This document shows positions 54,704-62,730 of a stretch of 64,000 bases of DNA, piece by piece. Made by a program: the position numbers and the translations under genes. This stretch comes from Hanstruepera neustonica. Its GTDB lineage: Bacteria; Bacteroidota; Bacteroidia; Flavobacteriales; Flavobacteriaceae. Within the stretch, counting starts at the first letter, position 1. Each line of letters begins with the position of its first letter. The stretch lies in the NCBI RefSeq assembly GCF_002895005.1, contig NZ_POWF01000001.1, positions 784,344 to 848,343 on the forward strand, in the 5' to 3' direction. The notes below the pieces were generated by a model, which did not search any database, was not told the origin of the DNA, and worked only from the letters and a program-made list of their open reading frames with translations.

Positions 54704-55549
54704 ATGATGAAAACATTAAAAGTAACAAAGGTGGTTTTAGCTCTTGTGGTTTTAGGGCTGACATTTACCGCGTGCACCGAGAATGATTCTACGGACGTTG
54801 TGCCACAAGAACAGGGTGTGTCTGAAATGATGCAAGCCGCTGAAATGGATGAAGTTTCAGCAGCATTAGAAGATTTTATTATTGAAACTTACGAAAATCA
54901 GGAAGCTGATGAAACTCGTGGAACTAATAATTCATTTGCTAAAATGCCGGATTGCGTAACTCGGACGTTAGTAATGCAACAAAACTTCAGAGAATTGACT
55001 ATTGACTTTGCCGAAAGTGGCTGTATGATTCGTGGCCATTTATATAGAGGTCAAATTGTAATTACTTGGGAACGTGACCCTCAAGCTCAACAGGTTAGTT
55101 TGGACTATGTGTTAAATGATTTTTATTTTGATGCTAAAAACGTCATTGGAAATAACTCAATCTTAAGGGTTTTGTCCAATGAAAATGGTAATCCACAGTT
55201 TACACATACAGTAGATATTACCGTTATTTGGCCTAATGGAGTTGAAGCATCTCGTGATGGGCAAATAGTAAGGGAATGGATTGAAGGATTCGGCAGTGGT
55301 GTGTTTACAGATAATGTTTTTGAAGTTACAGGATACTGGAATGCTACGTTTAGAAACGGTTACAGTCATGCTTATGAAGTGGTTTTGCCGTTACGTAGAG
55401 AGGTTACTTGTTATCATTTTGTAGGAGGCTCACTAGATGTTGAAAGAACCTTTTTTGGAGGCGTATTAGATTATGGAGATGGAGCTTGTGATAATCAAGC
55501 TACTTTTACTTTTAATAATGGCGAAACAATCGATATTATTTTGAGATAA
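54704..55549 (+). CDS. Lipoprotein of unknown function
   Basis: A 281-residue protein with a lipoprotein signal ending LTFTAC (Cys about residue 24). Two adjacent ATGs (54704, 54707) are possible starts. After a low-complexity acidic lead (about 25-75) the rest is rich in beta-strand patterns and contains four cysteines (PDCVTR, SGCMIRG, VTCYHF, GACDNQ) that could form two disulfides. It ends TFTFNNGETIDI. I do not recognise a family. It is a single-gene unit with a terminator. Confidence 0.72.
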   Translation: MMKTLKVTKVVLALVVLGLTFTACTENDSTDVVPQEQGVSEMMQAAEMDEVSAALEDFIIETYENQEADETRGTNNSFAKMPDCVTRTLVMQQNFRELTIDFAESGCMIRGHLYRGQIVITWERDPQAQQVSLDYVLNDFYFDAKNVIGNNSILRVLSNENGNPQFTHTVDITVIWPNGVEASRDGQIVREWIEGFGSGVFTDNVFEVTGYWNATFRNGYSHAYEVVLPLRREVTCYHFVGGSLDVERTFFGGVLDYGDGACDNQATFTFNNGETIDIILR

Positions 55550-55571
55550 TAGAATAAAAATTTATCATAAG

Positions 55572-55600
55572 AAAAAAGCGACCAATCGGTCGCTTTTTTT
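55572..55600. terminator. Bidirectional terminator between the lipoprotein gene and accD
   Basis: AAAAAAGCGACC (55572-55583) pairs perfectly with GGTCGCTTTTTT (55588-55599) around AATC. Its end overlaps the accD stop codon. Confidence 0.9.
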
Positions 55601-56456
55601 ATTCTCTTAAAGGTTGATTGGTTATTAAATCAATATATAAATTTACTTTCTTTTTCAGGTCTTTTCTATGGGATATGAAATCCAAAAAGCCATGCTCCAA
55701 CAAGAATTCAGATGTTTGAAAGCCTTCAGGTAGCTCCTGACCCGTGGTGTCACGTACAACTCGTGGACCAGCAAAGCCAATTAAAGCACCAGGTTCAGCA
55801 ATATTGATGTCTCCTAACATGGCAAATGATGCCGTAGTACCTCCTGTAGTTGGGTCAGTACACAGAGAAATATATGGAATACCTGCATCAGCCAATTGCG
55901 CTAACTTAACAGAGGTTTTAGCCAACTGCATTAAAGACAAAGCCGCTTCCATCATACGTGCCCCTCCAGATTTAGAGATAATCATGAAAGGTATTTTTTT
56001 CTTTAAAGAATAATCAGCAGCTCGTGCAATTTTTTCGCCCACAACACTTCCCATGGAACCGCCAATAAAACTAAAATCCATACAAGCGACAACCAAATCT
56101 TTTCCTTTAGATTTTCCAACGGCTGTTCTTACAGCGTCCTTAAGTTTGGTCTTTTCTTGGGCAGCTTTTAGTCGATCTGGATATTTTTTAGTATCCTCAA
56201 ACTTTAGAGGGTCTTTAGATTCTAATTTGATATCTAGTTCCTTGAATTTATTATCATCAAAAAGGATACTGAAGTATTCATTACTACCAATTCGGACATG
56301 GTATCCATCTTCAGGGCTTACAAAGTAGTTTTGTTCCAATTCTTTGGCGTCAACTATTTTGCCAGTAGGTGATTTGTACCACAGTCCTTTGGGTGTGTCT
56401 TTCTTTTCTTCTGTTGACGTTTGAATCCCCTTTTCTTTTCTTTTAAACCAAGACAT
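55599..56456 (-). CDS. accD: Acetyl-CoA carboxylase carboxyltransferase beta subunit lacking the zinc ribbon
   Basis: A 285-residue subunit that, with AccA, transfers carboxyl from biotin to acetyl-CoA for fatty acid synthesis. The crotonase-like core is standard ([11 protein letters not shown] near residue 132, [11 protein letters not shown] near 161, [13 protein letters not shown] near 202, GFAGPRVV near 227). The N-terminal zinc ribbon of E. coli AccD has four cysteines; here the same region reads WYKSPTGK and [13 protein letters not shown], with none. I recall the same in other flavobacteria. A minus-strand TAACTTTG (56487-56494) lies 31 bp upstream and could be its own -7 box. Confidence 0.95.
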   Translation of the reverse strand: MSWFKRKEKGIQTSTEEKKDTPKGLWYKSPTGKIVDAKELEQNYFVSPEDGYHVRIGSNEYFSILFDDNKFKELDIKLESKDPLKFEDTKKYPDRLKAAQEKTKLKDAVRTAVGKSKGKDLVVACMDFSFIGGSMGSVVGEKIARAADYSLKKKIPFMIISKSGGARMMEAALSLMQLAKTSVKLAQLADAGIPYISLCTDPTTGGTTASFAMLGDINIAEPGALIGFAGPRVVRDTTGQELPEGFQTSEFLLEHGFLDFISHRKDLKKKVNLYIDLITNQPLRE

Positions 56457-56491
56457 ACAATGCTTATTTTAAAGTTAGTTAGCGTGCAAAG

Positions 56492-57559
56492 TTATAAAGT
56501 ATTTACATTATTAAGGTCTTCAAAAGCCTTTTTTAACCTTTCAACAAACGTGTTTTCACCTTTACGAAGCCAAACACGTGGGTCATAATACTTTTTGTTC
56601 GGAACATCATCACCTTCAGGATTTCCAATCTGCGATTGTAAATAAGCTTCATGTTCTTTCATATAATCACGTACACCACTCATAAAAGCATATTGCATAT
56701 CCGTATCAATATTCATTTTAATAACACCATAACCTATAGCTTCACGAATTTCTTCAACTGAAGAACCTGAACCTCCATGAAACACAAAATCAATGTGATT
56801 ATGACCAACATTAAATTTTTGACTCACGTATTCTTGAGAGTTTTTAAGGATTTTTGGAGTAAGCTTCACATTTCCTGGTTTGTAAACTCCATGGACATTA
56901 CCAAATGCTGCAGCAATGGTAAACTGATTGCTAATTTTACTTAATTCTTCAAAGGCATAGGCAACTTCTTCAGGTTGGGTGTAGAGTTTGGAATCATCCA
57001 CATCGGTATTGTCAACACCATCTTCTTCGCCACCAGTTATTCCTAACTCAATCTCTAAAGTCATGCCCATCTTGCTCATTCTTGATAGGTATTGTTTACA
57101 GATTTCAATATTTTCTTCAAGAGGTTCTTCGCTCAAATCAATCATGTGCGAACTGTATAGTGGTTTTCCAGTTTCTGCATAATGTTTTTCACTGGCATCT
57201 AAAAGACCATCAATCCAAGGTAAGAGTTTTTTTGCGCAATGATCTGTGTGTAAAATTACAGGAACACCATAAGCTTCTGCTAAAAGATGCACATGTTTAG
57301 CACCTGCAATAGAACCCGCTATGGCAGCTTTTTGATTGTCATTACTTAATCCTTTTCCTGCATTAAAAACGCCACCGCCATTTGAAAACTGAATAATTAC
57401 AGGCGCATTAAGATCCCTAGCAGTTTCTAATACACCATTGATACTATTTGATCCAACAACGTTAACGGCAGGCAGCGCAAAACCTTTTTCTTTGGCCAGT
57501 TTAAAAATAGCTTGAACTTCATTTCCAGTTGCAACTCCTGGTTTTATATTATGAGACAT
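56492..57559 (-). CDS. fbaA: Class II fructose-bisphosphate aldolase
   Basis: A 355-residue zinc-dependent aldolase of glycolysis and gluconeogenesis. HTDHCAKKLLPWIDGLL near residue 107 holds the catalytic Asp and a zinc His, GGEEDGVDN near 175 another ligand region, FGNVHGVY near 220 and FHGGSGSS near 260 the phosphate and zinc sites. Length fits the class IIA E. coli type. It is flanked by tamL (43 bp upstream) and accD (35 bp downstream) on the same strand. Confidence 0.96.
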   Translation of the reverse strand: MSHNIKPGVATGNEVQAIFKLAKEKGFALPAVNVVGSNSINGVLETARDLNAPVIIQFSNGGGVFNAGKGLSNDNQKAAIAGSIAGAKHVHLLAEAYGVPVILHTDHCAKKLLPWIDGLLDASEKHYAETGKPLYSSHMIDLSEEPLEENIEICKQYLSRMSKMGMTLEIELGITGGEEDGVDNTDVDDSKLYTQPEEVAYAFEELSKISNQFTIAAAFGNVHGVYKPGNVKLTPKILKNSQEYVSQKFNVGHNHIDFVFHGGSGSSVEEIREAIGYGVIKMNIDTDMQYAFMSGVRDYMKEHEAYLQSQIGNPEGDDVPNKKYYDPRVWLRKGENTFVERLKKAFEDLNNVNTL

Positions 57560-57601
57560 ATTTTAAAAATTTAGATAAACAAAAATAATAAAATTAAACG
57601 G

Positions 57602-60127
57602 CTAAAAGGGGTAATTGATACCTATATTGTAAACAGCACTTTTGAAGTTGTAATCATTAAACCATCTATTGGCGTTTTGGTAAGAAGGATCATAGGTTTT
57701 AAAACCAGTATCAAAACGAAAAACTACAAACCCGAAATCATATCTTAAGCCAAACCCTGAACCGAGTGCTATATCTTTCAATGAGCTAAAACTATCGAAG
57801 GTGGCATTTTCATCTTCAACATTATCCAATACATTCCAGATATTCCCAGCATCAGCAAAAAAGGCTCCATAAAAATCTTCAAAAATATTAAATCGATATT
57901 CTAGGTTTAAAGCAATTTTTAAATTAGCCTCGTTAAATTCGTCATTGCTGTCCGAACTACCAGGCCCTAAACTATAAGCTGTCCAAGCTCTATTATCATT
58001 GGTTCCTCCAGCAAAAAAACTTTTAGAAAAAGGAATACTGTTTGAGTTTCCGTAGGGAATTGCAATACCAAAGAAGGTTCGGAAAGCTAAAACTTTTTTT
58101 CTGCCAAAATCCCAATGCTTAATATAATCCAACTCTGGTTTTATATATTGAGAGTAGGCAACATTAAAAATTTCATAGTTGCCATTGTCATTTTTTTCTA
58201 AATCAAAAACGCTGGAAGCTAAAGACAATACATTGCCAGCAGATTCTAGCTTGACCCTGAAAATTGAAAAATTTTCATCAAATAAACTGGTTCTATTATC
58301 TCGTACATAATTAAAACTAGAAGATATAATCAGGTTATTTTCGGTTAGTCTTGTTTGTCTCTCATCTATATTGTTGATGGTTTGAATGTCATCTGGGCTT
58401 AAACCTGAAGGAGGATTATTGCTCAAGGCTTCGCTAATAAATTGATTGGCTTGATCTGGTATTCCTAATTCTTCATCAGGACCAACGTATCCAATATCTT
58501 GTGCAATATCATTCAAGGTATTAAAAGAGGTGCTGTAAACGTTAAAATAGTTATCCGGATTAAGATTTCTAACATACTGTGAACTTAATAAATCAAATCT
58601 ATTGGTTACTTTGTCATTTGGACGCCATTTATAATTTATGGCACCAGTAAACGTTCGTTTGTCCAAACCAATATTAGTTTGGTTTGAAGTTGAGAGACTG
58701 ATTCGTGTACTTGGTGACATGCTTTTTGGTATGATTTTCTCCGTATTTAGTGGAAAAAATATTCTTGGTATGGTTAACTTGAGATCCCCTCCCCATTCTT
58801 GAATATCAAAAAAACGATCTTCATCATTTGCGGCGTCCTTAGATGCTCCAATACTTCCGAAAGCCGTTAATTCAAGTGTTTCGGCTCCACCAAAAACGTT
58901 TCTCATTAATACAGATGGGTTGAATGACAATCCAATTTGTTGGATATTGCTTTGAGAAACTTCGGCGCTAAAACTAAGACCAAACTTCTTGAGAGGAGTT
59001 AGATATACATTGGCAGTGAGTGTTGTATCGGCATTTTCAATGTATTCAATATTTGGATACTTGAATGTTCTCAATTCAGAAATGTGTCGGTATGACATGG
59101 TTCGATCATTATCTCTAAAAACCGAACCAGGTTTTATAAAAACAGCATCAGTTAAGGCTTTTGGTTTAAACCGAAGTTTATCATTACTAAATAAATCATA
59201 GCCTTCATAACTAGCAGAATCTATTATGGCTTTATTCCTTTTTCTATATGAATAATCAGTAAATATGTTAACATTCTTAATTTTGTAAATGTTAAAAGGA
59301 ACTCTTTTAGACGAATCCTCCGTTTTTACTAATCGATTTTGGATTTGTAGATCAACTTTGACTTTTTTGTTAGTTTCAACCGTATCCATTTCAAAAAAGA
59401 CATAATCTTCACTGAAATGATAAACGCCGTGATTTCTAAAATAGGTTGTTAGTCTATCTTTTTCAAGCTCAAATGTGGCTGTTTCATATTGTTTGTTAAG
59501 TTTTATGTGTGACTTGCTTGTTGATTGGGTGTAAAGCGAATCAATGATTGGAGAATCAATTTTGGTTGAAAGCGAATCTACTATATAGGGCTCCCCAGTT
59601 GTAATGTAATAATCAACTGTCGCTTTCCGATTATCATCCTTATTTATTTTAGATGAAGCTTTCGCATTAAACCAGCCATGGTGAAAATAGTAAGCCTCCA
59701 AGCGGTTAACTGATCGTTCAATTTTTTTATCATCAATTAACACAGGTGCTTCCCCTGTTTTTTTTAACCAGTTATTGAAGCCAATACGAGATTCTACATA
59801 CTTGTCTAATTGCTTTTTAGATAAGAATCGTTCTAATCGTTCTCTTTTTTTTGGTTTTTTATCAATATTGGAATTGACAATGGAATCAATATTGGGTCTG
59901 GCAGTATTGTAAATGTATAACCTAAAAGGGATGCCTAATAGATTTCTGTTTTCTTTTTGGTATAACAGATTATTGATGGTTTCTGTTTTATTAACTTTGT
60001 CATTAACGTAAACTGTATTTTTTACCAATAAATGTTCGTCTTCAGCAACACGTTTTATTGAATTACATGATGCAAATAGCAATACAATGATAATATTTAA
60101 TACTATTTTTGGAGCGCCTTTTTTCAA
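57602..60127 (-). CDS. tamL: TamL-type lipoprotein Omp85 (BamA/TamA family)
   Basis: An 841-residue outer-membrane Omp85 protein. The N-terminus is a lipoprotein signal ending LLFASC (Cys about residue 21), unusual for Omp85 proteins but known for the TamL group of Bacteroidota. POTRA-like repeats occupy about residues 35-440. A 16-strand-type barrel follows (about 450-841), with FFAGGTNDNRAWTAYSLGPG, the conserved lid-lock area, split near residue 705, and a terminal aromatic residue (INYPF). It likely helps insert proteins into the outer membrane with TamB. It leads the tamL-fbaA-accD strand group. Confidence 0.9.
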   Translation of the reverse strand: MKKGAPKIVLNIIIVLLFASCNSIKRVAEDEHLLVKNTVYVNDKVNKTETINNLLYQKENRNLLGIPFRLYIYNTARPNIDSIVNSNIDKKPKKRERLERFLSKKQLDKYVESRIGFNNWLKKTGEAPVLIDDKKIERSVNRLEAYYFHHGWFNAKASSKINKDDNRKATVDYYITTGEPYIVDSLSTKIDSPIIDSLYTQSTSKSHIKLNKQYETATFELEKDRLTTYFRNHGVYHFSEDYVFFEMDTVETNKKVKVDLQIQNRLVKTEDSSKRVPFNIYKIKNVNIFTDYSYRKRNKAIIDSASYEGYDLFSNDKLRFKPKALTDAVFIKPGSVFRDNDRTMSYRHISELRTFKYPNIEYIENADTTLTANVYLTPLKKFGLSFSAEVSQSNIQQIGLSFNPSVLMRNVFGGAETLELTAFGSIGASKDAANDEDRFFDIQEWGGDLKLTIPRIFFPLNTEKIIPKSMSPSTRISLSTSNQTNIGLDKRTFTGAINYKWRPNDKVTNRFDLLSSQYVRNLNPDNYFNVYSTSFNTLNDIAQDIGYVGPDEELGIPDQANQFISEALSNNPPSGLSPDDIQTINNIDERQTRLTENNLIISSSFNYVRDNRTSLFDENFSIFRVKLESAGNVLSLASSVFDLEKNDNGNYEIFNVAYSQYIKPELDYIKHWDFGRKKVLAFRTFFGIAIPYGNSNSIPFSKSFFAGGTNDNRAWTAYSLGPGSSDSNDEFNEANLKIALNLEYRFNIFEDFYGAFFADAGNIWNVLDNVEDENATFDSFSSLKDIALGSGFGLRYDFGFVVFRFDTGFKTYDPSYQNANRWFNDYNFKSAVYNIGINYPF

Positions 60128-60210
60128 GTGCTTATCATTTATATTTAAAGTTGATTAATAAATATTACGTATTACTCTGTTTTGTTGCAAACTGTACCGA
60201 ATATTGAATT

Positions 60211-60218
60211 CAAAAGTA
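60211..60218 (-). promoter_or_regulatory. Possible -7 box upstream of tamL
   Basis: TACTTTTG on the minus strand fits TAnnTTTG, 83 bp before the tamL start. The nearest TTTG elements are 14 or 24 bp away, outside the normal spacing, so support is weak. Confidence 0.3.
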
Positions 60219-60319
60219 CATTTTTTATGTGACAAATGTTATCAAATAATATAACCATAAAACGGAATACACAATAATGACTAATTCGCGTTAAGTTCTT
60301 AAAATACTAATAAAGAATC

Positions 60320-61048
60320 ATGCTTTCAAAAAATCAGATAAAATTAATAACTAGTCTAAAAAACAAAAAGTTTAGACAGGAACATCAACTTTTTGTTGTT
60401 GAAGGCATTAAAACTATTACAGAATTTTTGAACTCAAATTACGAGTTAGAACAATTGTTCACTGTAAGCTCCTTCAATATTGATGCCAAAAAAGAAACGA
60501 TTATTTCTGAAAGCGATTTGAAAAAAATTAGCTTTTTGAAATCTCCCAATCAAGCACTAGGAGTTTTTAAAATACCAAGAGGCAAGCCCGTTGATATAAA
60601 TCAATTGATAGTTGCCTTAGATGCTGTTAGAGATCCTGGTAATTTAGGAACGATAATTAGATTGTGTGATTGGTTTGGTATTTCAGAATTAGTGTGTAGC
60701 GAAACGACCGTTGACTGTTATAATCCAAAAGTCATTCAAGCCTCCATGGGTTCTTTAACCCGAGTAAATGTTTCATATAAAAATCTTGAAATATTCATAG
60801 ATGAAGTAAAATTGCCGACTTTTGGAGCATACATGGATGGCAAAAATGTTTATCAAACAAGGCTGCCTAAAACTGGGATTTTAATCATGGGTAATGAGGC
60901 CAATGGTATTTCTAAAAGTTTAGAAAAAAAGATATCACACAAAATCAGTATCCCAAGATTTGGGGAACTACAAAAAACAGAAAGCTTGAATGTGGCCACT
61001 GCTACAGCCATTTTGTTAAGTGAATTTAAAAGAACTGTGTTTTATTGA
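60320..61048 (+). CDS. SpoU/TrmH-family RNA 2'-O-methyltransferase
   Basis: A 242-residue enzyme of the SPOUT class that methylates ribose in rRNA or tRNA. An N-terminal substrate-binding part (about residues 1-80) precedes the knotted domain. ALDAVRDPGNLGTIIRLCDWFG near 95-115 (split), MGNEANGIS near 190 and ESLNVATATAILLSEF near 220 are the three SpoU motifs. The RNA target is not clear; the architecture is close to RlmB/TsnR-like members. Its last 7 bp overlap the convergent porT gene. Confidence 0.92.
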   Translation: MLSKNQIKLITSLKNKKFRQEHQLFVVEGIKTITEFLNSNYELEQLFTVSSFNIDAKKETIISESDLKKISFLKSPNQALGVFKIPRGKPVDINQLIVALDAVRDPGNLGTIIRLCDWFGISELVCSETTVDCYNPKVIQASMGSLTRVNVSYKNLEIFIDEVKLPTFGAYMDGKNVYQTRLPKTGILIMGNEANGISKSLEKKISHKISIPRFGELQKTESLNVATATAILLSEFKRTVFY

Positions 61049-61758
61049 AACGTAAAGTTTATAAAAACACCTCTCGTTTTCATGCTTGTCACATTTCCAG
61101 TCCATGGACTATTTGGGTCCATATCACGTACCAATTCATCATTAATAGCAAAAACGCCTCTTATAGATGGGGTAAACTTGAAGTAGTATAAGTAAAAGTC
61201 AATTCCGAAACCTACTTCATAAAAATACATGTTCCTTTTAGTTCTAAATTGGCCAGCACTATTATCATCAGGGTTTTTTTCGTTGCTAGACAAATTTAAA
61301 GCCGTTGAAACACCACCTACAATAAAGGGCTTAAAATTATTTAATCGTTTAGTGGAGAATTTTACCAGCAGAGGAACATGAATGTATGTAGACTTAACCT
61401 CTCTAGTTAAATCTGATTCTTTAAAATCGTCGTAACCTTCAAAATAACTTTCGTCATACTCTAAAGTTCTCGTTGAGATATATAATCCAGGCTCTAACCG
61501 GAGGTCTATATATTCATGAATTCGCATATTTCCTATAAGTCCAACGTTAAAACCAGTTCCTTTTTGAACAAGAATGTCTGCACGATCTCTTTCATAGTCA
61601 AAATTAAAATCATAACTATTAAACCCAAGAAAATAACCATAACTCAAAAACTTCTTATCCTCATTATCTAAATTTCTAATTTTTTCTTTTGAGAATAGTT
61701 GAGCAGAAACCGATTGAAAGGTTAAAATAAATACGAGTAGAACAAATATATTCTTCAT
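61042..61758 (-). CDS. porT: Type IX secretion protein PorT/SprT
   Basis: The start is the ATG giving MKNIFVLLVFILTFQSVSAQ, a signal peptide; upstream frame reads back into ubiE. The protein of about 238 residues is an outer-membrane-type barrel with LSYGYFLGFNSYDFNFDYE near residue 40 (split), GFNVGLIGNMRIHEYIDLRLEPG near 75 (split) and a C-terminal FINFTF. This matches my memory of flavobacterial PorT/SprT, needed for type IX secretion and gliding. The neighbourhood ubiE-porT is also as I recall in relatives. It starts 4 bp after ubiE ends. Confidence 0.85.
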   Translation of the reverse strand: MKNIFVLLVFILTFQSVSAQLFSKEKIRNLDNEDKKFLSYGYFLGFNSYDFNFDYERDRADILVQKGTGFNVGLIGNMRIHEYIDLRLEPGLYISTRTLEYDESYFEGYDDFKESDLTREVKSTYIHVPLLVKFSTKRLNNFKPFIVGGVSTALNLSSNEKNPDDNSAGQFRTKRNMYFYEVGFGIDFYLYYFKFTPSIRGVFAINDELVRDMDPNSPWTGNVTSMKTRGVFINFTFQ

Positions 61759-61762
61759 AGTT

Positions 61763-62488
61763 TTATTTAGATGACGTATAAATGGTAGCCACACCAAAAG
61801 TTTGTGGTAAATCATTAACATTAATAAACCCAATTTTACGTAAAATATTGTTTAAAGCCTCACCAAAAGGAAATACAGAAGCTGATTCGTATAAATATTT
61901 ATAAGCGCTTTTATCTTTTGAGAAGATTTTACCAATAACTGGCAAAATATTTTTTGTATAAAAGTTATAGCCTTGTTTGTAAGGAGTTTTTGTGGGCATT
62001 GAAGTTTCTAAAATAACAAAGACACCTCCAGGCTTTAAAACCCGATATATTTCAGTAAGACCCTTTTCAAGGGTTTCAAAGTTACGAACACCAAAGGCAA
62101 CCGTAATGGCATCAAAATAATTGTCTTCAAAAGGCATATTTTCTGAATCTCCTAACACCATTTCTATGGTATTTTCCAATTCTTTTTTCAAGACTTTTTG
62201 TTTGCCAATCTCCAGCATACCACTACTGATGTCCAATCCCACAATTCTTTTAGCCTTGGTTTCAGCTAAATTAATAGCCAAATCACCTGTTCCAGTAGCA
62301 ATATCCAAAACGGTTTGTGGGTTGGAAGCTTTTACAATAGCAACGACCTTTTTTCTCCAAGATACGTCAATACCAAATGAAATGACACGATTTAGCCCGT
62401 CGTAATTTTCAGAAATGTTATCGAACATTTGGGTTACCTGTTCCTTTTTACCCAAGTTACTGTCTTTATATGGTTTTACTTTTGACAA
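61763..62488 (-). CDS. ubiE: Demethylmenaquinone methyltransferase
   Basis: A SAM-dependent methyltransferase of about 241 residues making menaquinone from demethylmenaquinone, also called Men[17 protein letters not shown] near residue 55 is SAM motif [14 protein letters not shown] near 120 and [13 protein letters not shown] near 147 are the other signatures. No in-frame ATG precedes the conserved [17 protein letters not shown] favour the TTG at 62486-62488, giving [10 protein letters not shown], because a TTG seven codons further up lies within a -7 box and would be untranscribed. It precedes porT by 4 bp. Confidence 0.93.
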   Translation of the reverse strand: MSKVKPYKDSNLGKKEQVTQMFDNISENYDGLNRVISFGIDVSWRKKVVAIVKASNPQTVLDIATGTGDLAINLAETKAKRIVGLDISSGMLEIGKQKVLKKELENTIEMVLGDSENMPFEDNYFDAITVAFGVRNFETLEKGLTEIYRVLKPGGVFVILETSMPTKTPYKQGYNFYTKNILPVIGKIFSKDKSAYKYLYESASVFPFGEALNNILRKIGFINVNDLPQTFGVATIYTSSK

Positions 62489-62506
62489 ATTCTGAATTTT
62501 TTTAGG

Positions 62507-62538
62507 CAAATATAAACTATTAGCAAAGGATTAAGCAA
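62507..62538 (-). promoter_or_regulatory. Bacteroidota-type promoter of ubiE-porT
   Basis: On the minus strand TTG (62536-62538) and TATATTTG (62507-62514) are 21 bp apart, matching TTTG-N19-21-TAnnTTTG. The start of transcription would fall near 62500, just upstream of the TTG start chosen for ubiE. Confidence 0.65.
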
Positions 62539-62594
62539 CTAGTTAGTAATTTATTATAAAGCCCTAAATAATATGGCAATAGTAATTTTTACTT

Positions 62595-62602
62595 TATATT
62601 TG
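62595..62602 (+). promoter_or_regulatory. -7 box upstream of trkA
   Basis: TATATTTG fits TAnnTTTG, 128 bp before the trkA start. The -33 element is not evident. The leader between here and trkA shows no clear structure. Confidence 0.45.
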
Positions 62603-62730
62603 TATAGCTTTTTAGTAAAACTACACATGAAACCGAAACTAATTAAATTATTGTAATGCAATGCGAGATTATTGTGTATTTAGTTATTTGAGGTTACATC
62701 TAACCTTATAAAAACAATAAAAGTTAGTAG

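Noticed and set aside
61758-61833. 25-residue N-terminal extension of the porT frame
   Set aside because: It overlaps ubiE in another frame and would bury the clear signal peptide; the ATG at 61758 is better.
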